Shown: piece by piece, positions 49,732-60,029 of the stretch | How positions within the stretch are numbered: the first letter of the stretch is position 1 | Layout: each line of letters opens with the position of its first letter | Source of the DNA: Embiotoca jacksoni | Taxonomy: Eukaryota > Chordata > Actinopteri > Embiotocidae | DNA length: 64,000 nucleotides | Assembly: GCA_022577435.1 (NCBI GenBank) | Contig: JAKOON010000007.1 | Location: forward strand, 21,264,366-21,328,365 | Reading direction: 5' to 3' | Made by a program: the position numbers and the translations under genes | The notes under the pieces: generated by a model | What the model saw: only the letters and a program-made list of their open reading frames with translations | Databases searched by the model: none | What the model was told of the DNA's origin: nothing

Positions 49732-50628
49732 GCTCCCTTCACTGGTTACCAGTAGCTGCCCGCATCCGTTTCAAAACATTGAACATTGCTGTGAACAGAT
49801 CGGGTCCGGTCTACATCCAGGACATGGTCCAACCTTACATCCGCTCCCTCCGCTCTGCTTCCACCAATCGGCTTGTTGCTCCTCACTGAGCTAAACACTC
49901 TACAAAATCACGACTGTTTGCTGTCCTGGCTCCTAAATGGTAGAATGAGCTCCCCAACGACATCAGGACAGCAGAAACTCTGAACATCTTCCGCCGCAAA
50001 CTAAAAACACACCTCTTCAGACTTTACCTTGAATAGTAGAACTTTAGCAACTTAAAATGGAACTTACTGATAGAACTTTGTAGTTTGGCTTTCTCTAAAG
50101 AAAATTGTATTTTCTTGATTCCTGTTGTTCTGGGTTCTGTACCCTCATGGTTGAAATTAACTTATTGTAAGTCGCTTTGGATAAAAGTGTCAGCTAAATG
50201 AAATGTAATGTAATGTAATGTACACTGCAGGAGAACCACAGGAACTCGTACATAGCTGTGAGCACATGCTATCGAACAGAGGGTTCAAGAAAGCAAAACG
50301 ACTGCTTCAGAAGAACTATGGAGATGAGTTGATGATAGCAAGCGCTTACATTGACAAAGCCTTAAGGTGGCCACAAATCAAGTCTGAAGATGGGAAAGCA
50401 CTAAATGCTTATGCTTTATTTCTGACTGGATGTCGTAACACAATTGAAGACGTGGAGTTTATGGAGGAGATGGATAGCCCCATAAATATGAGAATTGTGG
50501 TGTCCAAATTGCCATATTAAATGAGAGACAGGTGGCACAATGTAGCATTTGACCTCAAGGAAAGAAGAGGACACAGAGCAAGATTTGCTGATCTTGTTAG
50601 CTTTATTGACCATCAATGAAAGGTTGCT

Positions 50629-51040
50629 ATGGACCCACTCTTTGGAGACCTCCAAGACAGACGCACGTCTACAGTAGGCAAAAGTAAAGAAAAGGAGAAA
50701 GCTTTCAAAGGTGGAATGAAAGGAAGCAGCTTTGCAACAAATGTGTCAGCAGAGAGGAAAAGGCCGGATACAACACCAAGGCAGGCCAACCCAATTAAGG
50801 TAGCTGATGCCTTCAAACCACCATGTCTTTTCTGTCAAAAGATTCACACATTGGAGTCTTGCATCAAAATTAAAGGGCTAGCACACAAGGATTGTGTAGA
50901 ATTCCTGAAAACAAAGAGAATATGCTTTGGATGTTTAACACGAGGACATCTTAGCAAAACATGCAAGAAAAGGATGGTGTGCAAACAATGCTCACAGAAA
51001 CACCCAGACATTGTTCACATAGAAAAGGAAGCCAATACAA
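50629..51040 (+). pseudogene. BEL/Pao zinc-knuckle region
   Basis: The frame from 50629 holds three Cys/His clusters. CLFCQKIHTLESC (residues 66-78) has C-X2-C-X3-H-X4-C spacing, CFGCLTRGHLSKTC (99-112) has C-X2-C-X4-H-X4-C spacing, and the last reads CKQCSQKHPDIVH (118-130). This triple cluster links gag to protease in BEL/Pao elements and binds nucleic acid in the family. The frame then runs into an inserted repeat at 51041. Confidence 0.82.
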
Positions 51041-51092
51041 TTTTTTTTTATTTTTTTTTATTTCACTTTATTAATCCCCAAGGGGAAATTTC
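51041..51092 (-). mobile_element. Short LINE-type 3' end inserted in the BEL element
   Basis: Read on the minus strand, 'gaaatttccccttggggatt' followed by 'aataaagtg' and an A-rich tail is the common 3' end of a dispersed fish LINE. It interrupts the zinc-knuckle to protease linker. Confidence 0.55.
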
Positions 51093-51194
51093 TTCTAATA
51101 ATAATAATGCATCTATAGTGATGAGTGATGACAGCACCCCAAATCAATCTCAGGAGCTCAGAACTTTGTTAAACAGGAAATAGTTGGCTATGCT

Positions 51195-51585
51195 GGGACA
51201 GGGAAGACGGAGTGTATACTGTCGATTGTGCCAGCAAAAGTGAGATCCCATAAAGGTGGAGGGTGTATAGTGACATACGCTTTTATGGATCCTGGAAGTA
51301 CAGCCACGTTCTGTACAGAGGAGCTTCGAAAGAGACTGAACATTAAAGGAAAACCAACTCAGATCTTATGCTCAAGATAAAACTGGTGAATGGAGGCTAA
51401 TCAACAGTCACATGCTGTCAGACCTGGAGGTGTATGGCCTTGAAGACACAAGGTATGTCCAGCTACCCAAAGTCTTCACTCCAATTCAACAACATCTGCA
51501 AAAGTGGCCGTATCTGAATGAAGTAACCTTACTACACATTGACACTGATGTAGGCCTTCTCATTGGAGCTAATAACTCAAAATAA
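51195..51585 (+). pseudogene. BEL/Pao protease region
   Basis: 'LSIVPAKVRSHKGGG' leads to 'TYAFMDPGSTATFCTEELRK', where DPGS (Asp codon at 51288-51290) sits at the place of the aspartic-protease active site, as is normal in BEL/Pao elements of this group. The frame ends at a TAA a few codons after 'KPTQILCSR', and 'HMLSDLEVYGLED' continues in another frame. Confidence 0.72.
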
Positions 51586-52135
51586 ATGGAGCCGTGGCAC
51601 ATAATTAATAGTCAGGACAATGGGCCCTACACTGTGAAAACTGTCCTGGGCTGGATGGTGTGTGGACCTAATAAGAACAAGACCACTGATTCCAAGATGG
51701 AGTCAGCTCATTACAGCATCAACCGGATTTCAGTGTTGGAACTAGAACAGCTACTGGTTCAGCAGTACAACACAGACTTTCCAGAAAGTTGCTATGATGA
51801 CAAGGAAGAGATGTCGCAAGAGGACAAGTAGTTTATGCTGTCAGTGCAAAAGACAACAAAGTTTGTGGATGGACATTACTGCATAGGACTTCCGTTGAAA
51901 CATGAAGCAGCTAAGATGGCAAGTAACCGCTGTATGGTAGAACAGCGAGCTGCTAGCCTAAAGAGAAAACTGGAAAAGAATGATGTCTTTCTTGAAGACT
52001 ACAAAGACTTCATAAAAGGCATACTGGATAAAGGCTGCGCTGTTGAAGTTCCTGTAGAACAGCTTGACCGTGATGACTACAGGGTCTGGTACATCCCTCA
52101 CCATGGGGTGTACCACCCAAAAAAATAATTGAATT
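51586..52135 (+). pseudogene. BEL/Pao reverse transcriptase, N-terminal part only
   Basis: 'NSQDNGPYTVKTVLGWMVCG' and, after an in-frame TAG at 51829-51831, 'VEVPVEQLDRDDYRVWYIPH' with 'HHGVYHPKK' are the entry to the BEL/Pao reverse transcriptase. The fingers/palm, the catalytic YxDD region and nearly all RNase H are gone. Within about 50 bp after this point the sequence already reads 'YYSSWDRLKRAVAWI', which belongs after RNase H. Confidence 0.78.
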
Positions 52136-52159
52136 TGTGTTGTCTTTGACAAACTGCTT

Positions 52160-53030
52160 CAGTATTACTCAAGTTGGGACAGACTGAAGAGAGCAGTTGC
52201 ATGGATTTTGGGAGCCTAGGAAACTTTGATCCATCTGAAAGACAAAAGAAAGGAGTTACGGCACTCCATTAATCAGGTCAAAAAGGATCCAGAAAGACTA
52301 GAATTACTCATGCAGCAACAAATGAAAAAGGTCAAATCCGACATAGAAAAGAAAACGCTGAGCTTGGAACAGTTGTTGGCTTCGGAAACGGAAATCATTC
52401 AACGCAGTCAAAAACAATGGTTTCCTGAAGAAATGAAGGCCCTCTACAGTAGTGGGTCTGTCAGGAGAAATAGTCAACTATACAGGCTTGACCCCACCTT
52501 GCAAGATGGCATCTTAAAAGTAGGAGGACGGCTGGATAAATCCACCATGACAGATGGTGCCAAACACCCAGCAATTCTGTCAAAAGAATCCAGAGTTGCC
52601 ACCCTCATCTTGTTGGATCTTCATGAAAAAACTGGACATTCTGGACGCAACTATACGTTGTCGCAGATAAGACAAAGGTTTTGGATTCCGCAAGCAACCT
52701 CAGCCATCAGGAAGCTTCTCTCAAAATGCACAGTCTGCAGGAGACTCCAAGGCAGAGTGGGAGAGCAAAGAATGGCCATTCTGCCAGAGGATCGCCTCAT
52801 ACCACATCAGCCACCTTTTACCAATGTAGGCGTAGATTATTTTGGTCCCTTTGATGTAAAACAGGGCCGGAGTACTGTCGACAATCTCCAAACGCTAATG
52901 TGTGAGGTTGAAAGTATCATCAATGGACGACCACTCACTAGCCCATCAGATGATCCACGTGACATGGAGCCTTTGACTTCCAATCATCTGCTGCTGATGA
53001 AAGTGCAACCCAAGAGCCACCGGGAACAGT
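52160..53030 (+). pseudogene. BEL/Pao integrase zinc-binding domain and truncated core
   Basis: The open frame from 52226 (268 codons) includes 'LYRLDPTLQDGILKVGGRL' and an H-X4-H-X29-C-X2-C zinc-binding domain (H133, H138, C168, C171; 'HEKTGHSGRNYTLSQIRQRF'). Next comes the core start 'FTNVGVDYFGPFDVKQGR' with the first acidic residue (D204). At residue 218-219 it jumps to 'LQTLMCEVESIINGRPL', so the part holding the second and third acidic residues is deleted. Confidence 0.83.
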
Positions 53031-53345
53031 GAAAAAAGACCATCAATATGCGAGGAGATGCTGGAGGCAAGTACTGTATCTCGCAGATCTATTTTGGATC
53101 AGATGGACTCGAGAATACTTGCCTCTCCTCCAGGAGCGGCAAAAGTGCTCAAGGATGAAGAGAAACTTCAAGCATGGAGATTTGGTGCTACTAGTTGACA
53201 GTTTGTCATCACGAAACACAGACGAATAATCCAAACCATACCTGACTTCAGTGGAACTGTACGCAAAGTGAAGCTGCAGACCAAAACCAGCATGCTGGAT
53301 AGTCCTGTACATAAACTATGTGCTGCAAGAAGCAATGTGAACGTA
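53031..53345 (+). pseudogene. BEL/Pao polyprotein C-terminal region
   Basis: After a TGA, 'YARRCWRQVLYLADLFWIRW' and 'REYLPLLQERQK...KRNFKHGDLVLLVD' match the C-terminal domain (DUF5641-like) that follows integrase in BEL/Pao. Further frameshifts follow near 53228. Confidence 0.75.
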
Positions 53346-53659
53346 AGAAGATCAGGTGATAAATAAATGTGAAGAAGACTGATAAACAAGATTTAAGAGG
53401 AGTTATTTGAAGTGTTTTTGAATATTGGTTTAGTTTGATATTTGGTTCAGTTGATGGCTCTTAGAATTGAAGTTGTTCTGTAATGGTTTAATCTTTATGC
53501 TTAAATATTAGGGGCCGGATATGCAAGAGCCACAAAGTGTATTATTAGTTAATTTGAGTTTCGGGAATATAAGTAATTTAATTTCTGATTCATACTCATT
53601 GTGCAGGAACTAACATATGTCAAATATATTGAAAGACATTTATGTCAATGATTGACGTG

Positions 53660-53920
53660 CCCACTTGTTTGTGATATAATGACGTCCTGATGGCAACAGG
53701 TGCCAAACAGAGAGCTGCATTAGGCACGGGAGCAAATAGTTTTTGTACGTGTGACAGAGTTTATTATTTTGTGTTTTCAGTTAACTTTTTGCTTTGTAAA
53801 ATAAAGATAAAAGGAAAAGAATGAAAAGATCTCCTGTCATTCGCGGAAGAAAATTAAGTCACTGTGTCCGCAGCTCATTTGCGGCTTAACAATGGACAAC
53901 TCAGACAGAACGCCACTACA
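53660..53920 (+). repeat. 3' LTR of the BEL/Pao element
   Basis: 261 bp, starting 'cccacttgtttgtgatataa' and ending 'cgccactaca'. It is followed directly by the TGTGT target duplicate. The 300 bp before it (53346-53659) is non-coding internal sequence without a clear purine tract. Confidence 0.88.
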
Positions 53921-53925
53921 TGTGT

Positions 53926-56205
53926 GTTATCCAGAGAGCCACACATTGTTCATTTTAGGGCTGTGACTGACTGAATTTGAGGGTGTTTTTCTTGGTGGAT
54001 ATTTAATAAAAAAGAAACAGACCAGGGTTGAAGGGGTTAAGGATTAAGGTTCAATGATAGTGTCCATGGTTAAGAAAAAAGATCAATATTTACTATTGGT
54101 TTGAAGCAGTAAACAAACAGAAGTCTTCTGTGTTAAAGTCCATGTTTTGTTGACCCATTGATCGACCCCGACCACCTCTCTACACAGACTGTTGGTCTAT
54201 ATAAGGGCTTTATCCCGAGATGTCATTTTTGGAGACTTGCTTGGATGACTTATTTGGTTAATTTCATTGTGACACATCATGACAACACTACATTTCTTCT
54301 TTCTATTCTTCTTTTATACAGAGTTTCCTCCACTTCTAAATTCTCCATCTGCAGTTTGCAGTAATGTCATCACACTGAATGGTAAAATATCACACATTCA
54401 CTGAGGTCTATATTAGCCTTTTGTACCTTTTTGTTGGTGAAAGAGGATACTTGACAACACCTCTGTCTAGTCTTGAGGCTGAAAGAGATAAAAGACCTTT
54501 CTGACTTTCCCTTAATCTAGATTCCAGACTAGAGGTGATTAAACATGTTTCAGACTGTCACTTGTAACATCAAAGATGATTAAAGATCTCTGGTTTTCAC
54601 AGCACTATAGCGGTGATTGAAAATATTCTAGTGTTCCTCAGTCTAGACTTAAAGGTCTGGTAAACTAAGATGTGTCATTTATACACTGCTCAGTGAATTT
54701 AAGTAATTAAAACTGAAAAACCGACACTCTCTTTGTTATGTGAACAACAGGTTTTAATTGACAAGTTGGGTAAATGATACCAATAAATATTTTTCGCTTC
54801 CAAATAAAAGCAAATTAATTTTTCCTTGAACATGCCCCAGTTAACACAGTGTGCAAACTGTTTTACTTGTCTTATTTGATAGTTAATGTAGATAATTTAT
54901 GATTCCAATTTTGGCAGTAATTGTCCACAGATTGGTGGATCTGTAGGTGGCAAAAACCACATCACCACTCGGGTGAAATAGTGGATGCTTGTGGTGAATG
55001 TTGTCAGAGGTAATTTTTAGAGGTCCCACACCAAAAAGGAAGAGAACAGCTGATCCAATGTTTTCTTATCCGTTTTATTTAGGGACCTTTTTTTAGGTCC
55101 TGATTCTGATCAGAATCAGTCAACATTTGAGCATCTGTTGATACCGAGTGCTGATCTGATATTCTTGTATAGCTCTAAATAATATTGCTGCACAGTGCAC
55201 ACTTCAGGTTAATTGAAATGACTAAAATCAAGGCAACTTTTGTGTTTAACAATTAAATAAATCTGTGCAGTAAAAAAAACTTTTGTTTTTTTACAAAATA
55301 ACAAAAAAATAGAGCATTGATTGTCATGTTTTTTTGTGTTTTTTTTTAAACTAAAATAACCAAGTTCAAACACCTCCACAGCAACAAATCTTGGTAACAA
55401 CTTTTCTTACTCATTTTCATTGCCAGATTTCAAGCTTTTTGAAAGCTGGATGTATTATGTAAAGCCTTAAAACATTAATTAGAACAGTGATTGTGAGGGT
55501 GGAGAATTTGGAGGCACCCATGGGCGCTTCAATGGAACACTGACGTTGCTTATGCAAATTTATGCAGCGAACTTCAGGCAGGAAATCTCCCCTGTTCTGT
55601 CAATTTCGCCATCTTTTTCTGAAGCCGTTATGTAGTTTAGAGGAGTTGGTGTTTCCTCTTTTAAGCTGAACTTTTTTTTAAAAGAAATATGGCTTCACAG
55701 TCTTAAACTGCCCACTATCTGTTTACAAGCCAAGTGTCAATTGACACCCTCAACGACGCTGAGATTGAAAAGTGATTTCTGGTATGCCAATTCAGGACCA
55801 TCGGTATACCCGTCCTTTTCAGTGATGCACGTCTCCTGTGTACCGATCGCTGGTGGAATGCCGCTCCTTAGCCAAAAGTAAATATTAGAGCTGGCCTAAG
55901 TTAATGGAGTTAATGGTGGCTTAGCCACCATAGCCAGTCTGATGAATTGAGTCACCAAAATAGGCTGATACTTGTATTATTTTTGACACGTTTGATTTAT
56001 AAGTGAACACGTTCACACTTTATTTAAGATAAAACTCCACACTGTGGAAGAATAACCAGGCATATACAGTATTAAACATCTAAGGAGGCATCTGAGGAGA
56101 TACACCTTCTGAGATACCTTCTGCCTGACCTTAAAACAACACACAGCAATAAATGAATGTGGCTGAGGTCAATACATGATCACACATCGAAGTGTAGAAG
56201 AGTGA
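53926..56205. other. No feature recognised, apart from a 39-bp duplicate at 55436
   Basis: AT-rich DNA. The string at 55436-55474 recurs at 58545-58583. A 'tacactgctcagtg' near 54684 recalls a Tc1 end but lacks any further match. Confidence 0.45.
55436..55474 (+). repeat. 39-bp direct repeat, copy A
   Basis: tttttgaaagctggatgtat and the following 19 bases match 58545-58583 with one mismatch. Confidence 0.85.
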
Positions 56206-56210
56206 AGGTA

Positions 56211-56690
56211 CCTTATGTTACATCATTATTCCACCACATTGTGTTACATCCTGTCAAGTTGAGCCACGACACATTGACTTATGTCCCACCGCACCATGTC
56301 ATGTTGGATCATGTCAGGACATATTCTATTCTATTCTATTGTGTCACGTTGTGCTGTGCCTTGTTATGTCACGTCATATTGCATCATGTCATGTCACATT
56401 GTATTGGGTTAAAACAAAGTGTTACATTACAGCAAGAGATATCACTTTGCATTATGCTGCACTTAAGTATTGAAGTCATGTTTTTGCGTATTACATAATA
56501 TTACATTACGCAACATCATTTTGCATAATGTCACTTTACATATTGAATTACAGTAAATTAAACAACACATCACACTAAGTAATGCTTCATTATATTGGCA
56601 TGCTAAGTTCTGCAATGTTATGTTACACTAGGTTGCTGTACATTACCTTACAACTTATTACATCACATTATTTGACATAAGATATCTCAC
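56211..56690 (+). repeat. Decayed satellite with 5-bp period
   Basis: From about 56211 to 56410 the sequence splits in one constant phase into 40 pentamers that mostly fit R-Y-R-T-Y (atgtc, acatt, gtgtc, acgtt, atatt, ctatt). A phase slip follows near 56410 and the same vocabulary (attac, acatc, gttac) continues to about 56690. No coding content. Confidence 0.75.
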
Positions 56691-56987
56691 AAAAGGTACT
56701 GATAAAGCTGGAAGAAATAAAATATCTTGGCATTGGTGTTATATAGATGTGATGGAACACAGTGCAAGGTTTTAGCCTCTGTTGTGATTTTTAGACATGA
56801 ATGAAATAAGTTGAGAATGAAGGTCAAGATTTTAAAACAGAAAGAGAAAGTATGTTGGCTGTTAGAGAGTGTGTGTATATGTGTGTTTGACCATCTGTAA
56901 AGGTTAAAAGCACAATATAAATGGTGTCACAGACCATCCTCCAAAGGGATGACCTCTAATGGAATCCTGAAATGAAACAGACAATCA

Positions 56988-56988
<1 letters not shown>

Positions 56989-57047
<59 letters not shown>
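56989..57047 (+). repeat. (CA)n microsatellite
   Basis: About 29 CA units; a short impure CA run follows at 57134-57173. Confidence 0.97.
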
Positions 57048-57051
<4 letters not shown>

Positions 57052-57867
57052 TCATCAGCTTTTCCTTCCCAAAGAGGCTTTCCTGTTTTTAATCATGAGA
57101 TATCATACTTAAATCTGCTGTTCACTTCCGACAGACACACACACACACCGACATGTGCACGCCCCCACACACAGACATTAAATGTCTTTTGCTCATTTCC
57201 TCTCCCACGCAGACTCCATAGATTTACGATAAGCAGTTTTTAAATGTGGTGATCTGTTCTGCTTTGTAACATGCAGGCTGTGACAGTGAGTGTGGGCGCC
57301 GAGACAACACATTTTAAATAAATCATGAGTGTCAAACCTCAAAGTTATATTTATCTATTATTAATACTTTTTCTCACTTACTTCCTCCTCTACTCCAACA
57401 GAGAGGCTAGATTTATTTGGTGTTCTCACTCCAAAATTGATAAAAATGATAAAGATATGATATACCAGATTTGTTTTTAACAATTAGTATTTTAAGCATG
57501 TTAAGTGTGTAAAGTTAACATTTAAGTATCATGTTCATGACATGGACAATATGTCATTTAAATAGGCTCAACCAAAGGTTTATTGTTGCCTGTGTTCTGT
57601 ATTGAATAATAAGAGCTAAACAACATGATTGACTCCATGGAGGATATTTTTCATATTGTAGTTTTCATCAACTTCAAACATGTGATTAAAGTAAATTTGG
57701 ATTTCTGTTATTGGAGTTTGTTCATATGAGGTTTAAAAGGGATTCAGACCGCTGTACAATCGGACTGGTTCCAACTCCAAATACCTTAACTCTTTGGGAG
57801 AACATATTGTATGTTTGTGAGTGAATCATAGTTTTTTCACAGATGATTCATTCATGTGGCTCATTCA

Positions 57868-57975
57868 GTTCAACTTTATTTATATAGCGCTAAATCACAA
57901 CATAGGTTATTTCATGGCACTTAACACATTAAAGTCCTGACAGCAAGACTTTACAATTACAGCAAGACTGTTCAA
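57868..57975 (+). mobile_element. Fish interspersed repeat, copy 5 (left end only)
   Basis: 'caactttatttatatagcgc' and 'ttatttcatggcacttaaca' match the left end of copy 1 almost base for base. It stops after 'agcaagactttacaatt' with a short internal duplication of 'acagcaagact'. Confidence 0.78.
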
Positions 57976-58544
57976 TGGTAAACATGGTTTCCTTACATTC
58001 TGTTTTCAGCCTTCATAATGGCATTCAGCTTCCATCCATATTAGCGACGTTATGATGTTCCTTAAGTCCCTAGAACTGGATCCAGACTGTAAAGTTAGTA
58101 CCAGGGGAATCTACCAGGGGAGAGCCATTATAGCCACCGAACGTATGAAATGTCTCAGGGATGAAGCATTTGCTGAATGATTCTTTCAGTGATCGATATA
58201 AAGAAGCGCCACAGAGTCTCAACTGAAGAAACTGTTAGGCAGCTACCCTTGAACTGTGATGTGCAAATATGCCACGTGACATTCAGTATGCCAGAAAGCA
58301 AGAAGTAGAAAAAGTAGAAAGTGTATTAAATGTCTCCAAGACGTTAGTGGGGAGCAACTGGAGTCTCTCCTTACATTGACCTCAGGACTGCATCAGTATC
58401 AGAGTCAGGCATTGGTTGTCCAGTACGTTCACACACACAAGGAATTTTATTTCAGGACCACAACCTCAAATACTCAGTACGAATATTTTATTGATTATTT
58501 AGAGTGGCGATGAATGGTTAAGGGAGCCGGAGCAAAAGTGAGAG

Positions 58545-58583
58545 TTTTTGAAAGCTGGATATATTATGTAAAGCCTTAAAACA
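58545..58583 (+). repeat. 39-bp direct repeat, copy B
   Basis: Partner of 55436-55474. It lies directly outside the 3' end of the DIRS/Ngaro-like relic. Confidence 0.85.
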
Positions 58584-58651
58584 GTTTTGGGGAAGGCTTA
58601 GTTGAGGATCCACTGTGGCTCCTGGGCCTCGCAGATCCCCAAAAAGCCCTC

Positions 58652-59262
58652 CTATGAAAGCAGAGATGCCTGGTTGTATCGCAGGCCTTTGAGGCTGTGG
58701 TGAGTGTAAAGCTGGTAGACTCGGGAGGACCAGCGGCCCATGACCTTGATTAGGTTGTCTGGGACTCCTCTGCTTGACGCAGTAGTGGCTCCCCCGATAC
58801 AGAAGTTGTGGCCGGAGAAGGAGTCAGGATTAATTCCGGAGATGATCAGAACATTCCGGAAGTGGGAAAGGAACCAAGATCCGTTGCCGACGTGGCCTGT
58901 TTCTGTGATGAACAACGGTTTGAGGGGAGAAGTTTGCTGGGATTTTCTGAGCTGCAGACGTACATAAGGGCTCAGGTGTGAATTTAGTTTGAAGTAGAAT
59001 ATGGGGACTGGGTTGCTCACTTGATTTGTTTTATTCCATTTGAGAAAATAAGGCAAGCAGTCCTTGGAAATAGGATAAACATTGCAAGGGTGAAGAAGAT
59101 GCCAATTCTGAACATCGCAGGAAGCCGAAGAACGTCAGTAAAAACATGGACTCCAGGGTGCACGCCAGATGGGCGGAAGGGTGGCGATGCGGAGGGAAAT
59201 AAGATCGGAGGCTAGCGGAAGACAGCGAGGGGTTGGTGGAGGTGCTTGACGCTGGAGGCCTT
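58652..59262 (-). pseudogene. Tyrosine recombinase, C-terminal part
   Basis: One frame is open for about 203 codons with no Met start. 'ESMFLLTFFGFLRCSELASS' is the N-side core motif. The catalytic C-terminal part includes 'FSGHNFCIGGATTASSRGVP' and 'LIKVMGRWSSRVYQLY'. The family has H-x-x-R in the first of these; here a Cys codon (58801-58799, TGT) sits at the Arg position, so the copy should be inactive although the frame is open. The C-proximal Tyr (VYQLY) is present. In intact elements this enzyme integrates the DNA copy. Confidence 0.82.
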
Positions 59263-59299
59263 TACTGAGCAATGACAGACATAGTCAAAAGACCATGGG

Positions 59300-59960
59300 T
59301 TGGAGGCGATGAAGGAGGGGTTATGACCAGGAAGTCATCGAGAAGGTGGACCAGATGAGGTATTTTGTTATTGTTGATGAAGATCCAACACAAGACTTCT
59401 GATAGTGAATCAAATAATTTAGGGCTGCTCTTGCAGCCAAAAGTGAGTCTTGTGGCAAAGTAGTAGGCGTTCTTCCAGTGGATGCCAAAGAGGCACCAAA
59501 AGTCTGGATGAATAGGGAGGACTTTGAAGGTGCTTGTTATGTTGGCTTTAAAAAGCCAGGCGCCTCTGCTGGCAAGTCTGATGGAGGGAAATGGTGTGGT
59601 TTATGGTGCATTACTCTCGGGAAAAATTTGCACTGCAGATTAAGCTATTTATTCTTTGGATTTGATCGCCGGGGGGGCTGAGAGGTCAATGATTATGCTT
59701 TTTTTTCCTGAATATTTCCTAGTTGCTACATATACCGGGCTGATTTGGCAATTTGGGAATGGTGGTTGTGAAAATGGACTGATCATGAATCCCTTTTTTA
59801 CCTCTGTAGCTAGCAGGGAGTCGACTGTGTCGGGGTCCCTCAGGGCAGTCTGGAGATGTTTACACTGGAAAGGGATGGATGGAAGTGAGATGATCCCCGG
59901 ATGGAAGCCTTCTATGAAACCCGTAATGAGGAAACTGACAAAAAACAGATCTAGGTGATT
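59300..59960 (-). pseudogene. DIRS/Ngaro-type reverse transcriptase, broken
   Basis: 'SLPSIPFQCKHLQTALRDPD' and 'VKKGFMISPFSQPPFPNCQI' lead to 'SIIIDLSAP'. After stops comes 'LPIHPDFWCLFGIHWKNAYY' with 'LTFGCKSSPKLFDSL', then the catalytic box 'HLVHLLDDFLVI' (Asp-Asp codons at 59339-59334). This fits the YR-retrotransposon reverse transcriptase, in which LDDFL replaces YxDD. At least two stops interrupt the middle. Confidence 0.8.
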
Positions 59961-60029
59961 TTTGAGGTTGTTTTAATGCAGGAACGTTTATGGGGGTTGA
60001 TGCAGACATGGCTAGTTATGGTTTTGTAG

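Larger units (their letters stand above)
49414..50220 (+). mobile_element. L2-like LINE 3' fragment nested in the BEL element
   Basis: The coding end of a LINE reverse-transcriptase protein is readable across two frames: 'RNLGVTLDSQLSLSANIT', 'ISRLDYCNSLLAGLP', 'LQLIQNAAARLVFNLL', 'LHWLPVAARIRFKTL', then 'NELPNDIRTAETLNIFRRK' and 'LKTHLFRLYLE'. The 3' end 'gtaagtcgctttggataaaa' with an (AATGT)n tail is the hallmark of fish L2-type LINEs. It is 5'-truncated. A 12-bp repeat and a CTC run have expanded inside the coding part. A GTAC lies at both junctions and may be the target duplication. Confidence 0.83.
48985..50620 (+). pseudogene. BEL/Pao gag capsid-like region (DUF1759-like), split by a LINE
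   Basis: Residues reading 'LPVKEVTVFNGDPLTYRSFI' and 'AFEQAIEQKTDNDQETLYYL' are typical of the DUF1759 region of BEL/Pao elements. The frame is cut at about 49413 by an L2-like LINE and resumes at 50221 with 'TAGEPQELVHSC', 'GFKKAKRLLQKNYGDE' and 'RIVVSKLPY'. A TAA at 50518-50520 and a TGA near 50618 stop it further. The two halves join in sense, so the LINE arrived after the BEL element. Confidence 0.78.
47621..53925 (+). mobile_element. BEL/Pao LTR retrotransposon, defective, with nested insertions
   Basis: Two direct 261-bp LTRs bound the element, and TGTGT occurs directly outside both (47621-47625 and 53921-53925) as a target duplication. Between them, in order, lie gag-like text, zinc knuckles, a DPG-type protease motif, the beginning of reverse transcriptase, the end of RNase H-linker text, an integrase zinc-binding domain, the start of the integrase core, and the C-terminal region. 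That order and the motifs are those of BEL/Pao. Two large deletions, several frameshifts and stops, an L2-like LINE (49414-50220) and a short LINE tail (51041-51092) interrupt it. No tRNA primer site or clear polypurine tract is visible at the expected positions. Confidence 0.88.

Noticed and set aside
57600..58540. Search for a CRISPR array or regularly spaced repeats
   Set aside because: Repeats in the window are tandem, palindromic or dispersed eukaryotic elements; none has CRISPR spacing, and the DNA is eukaryotic.
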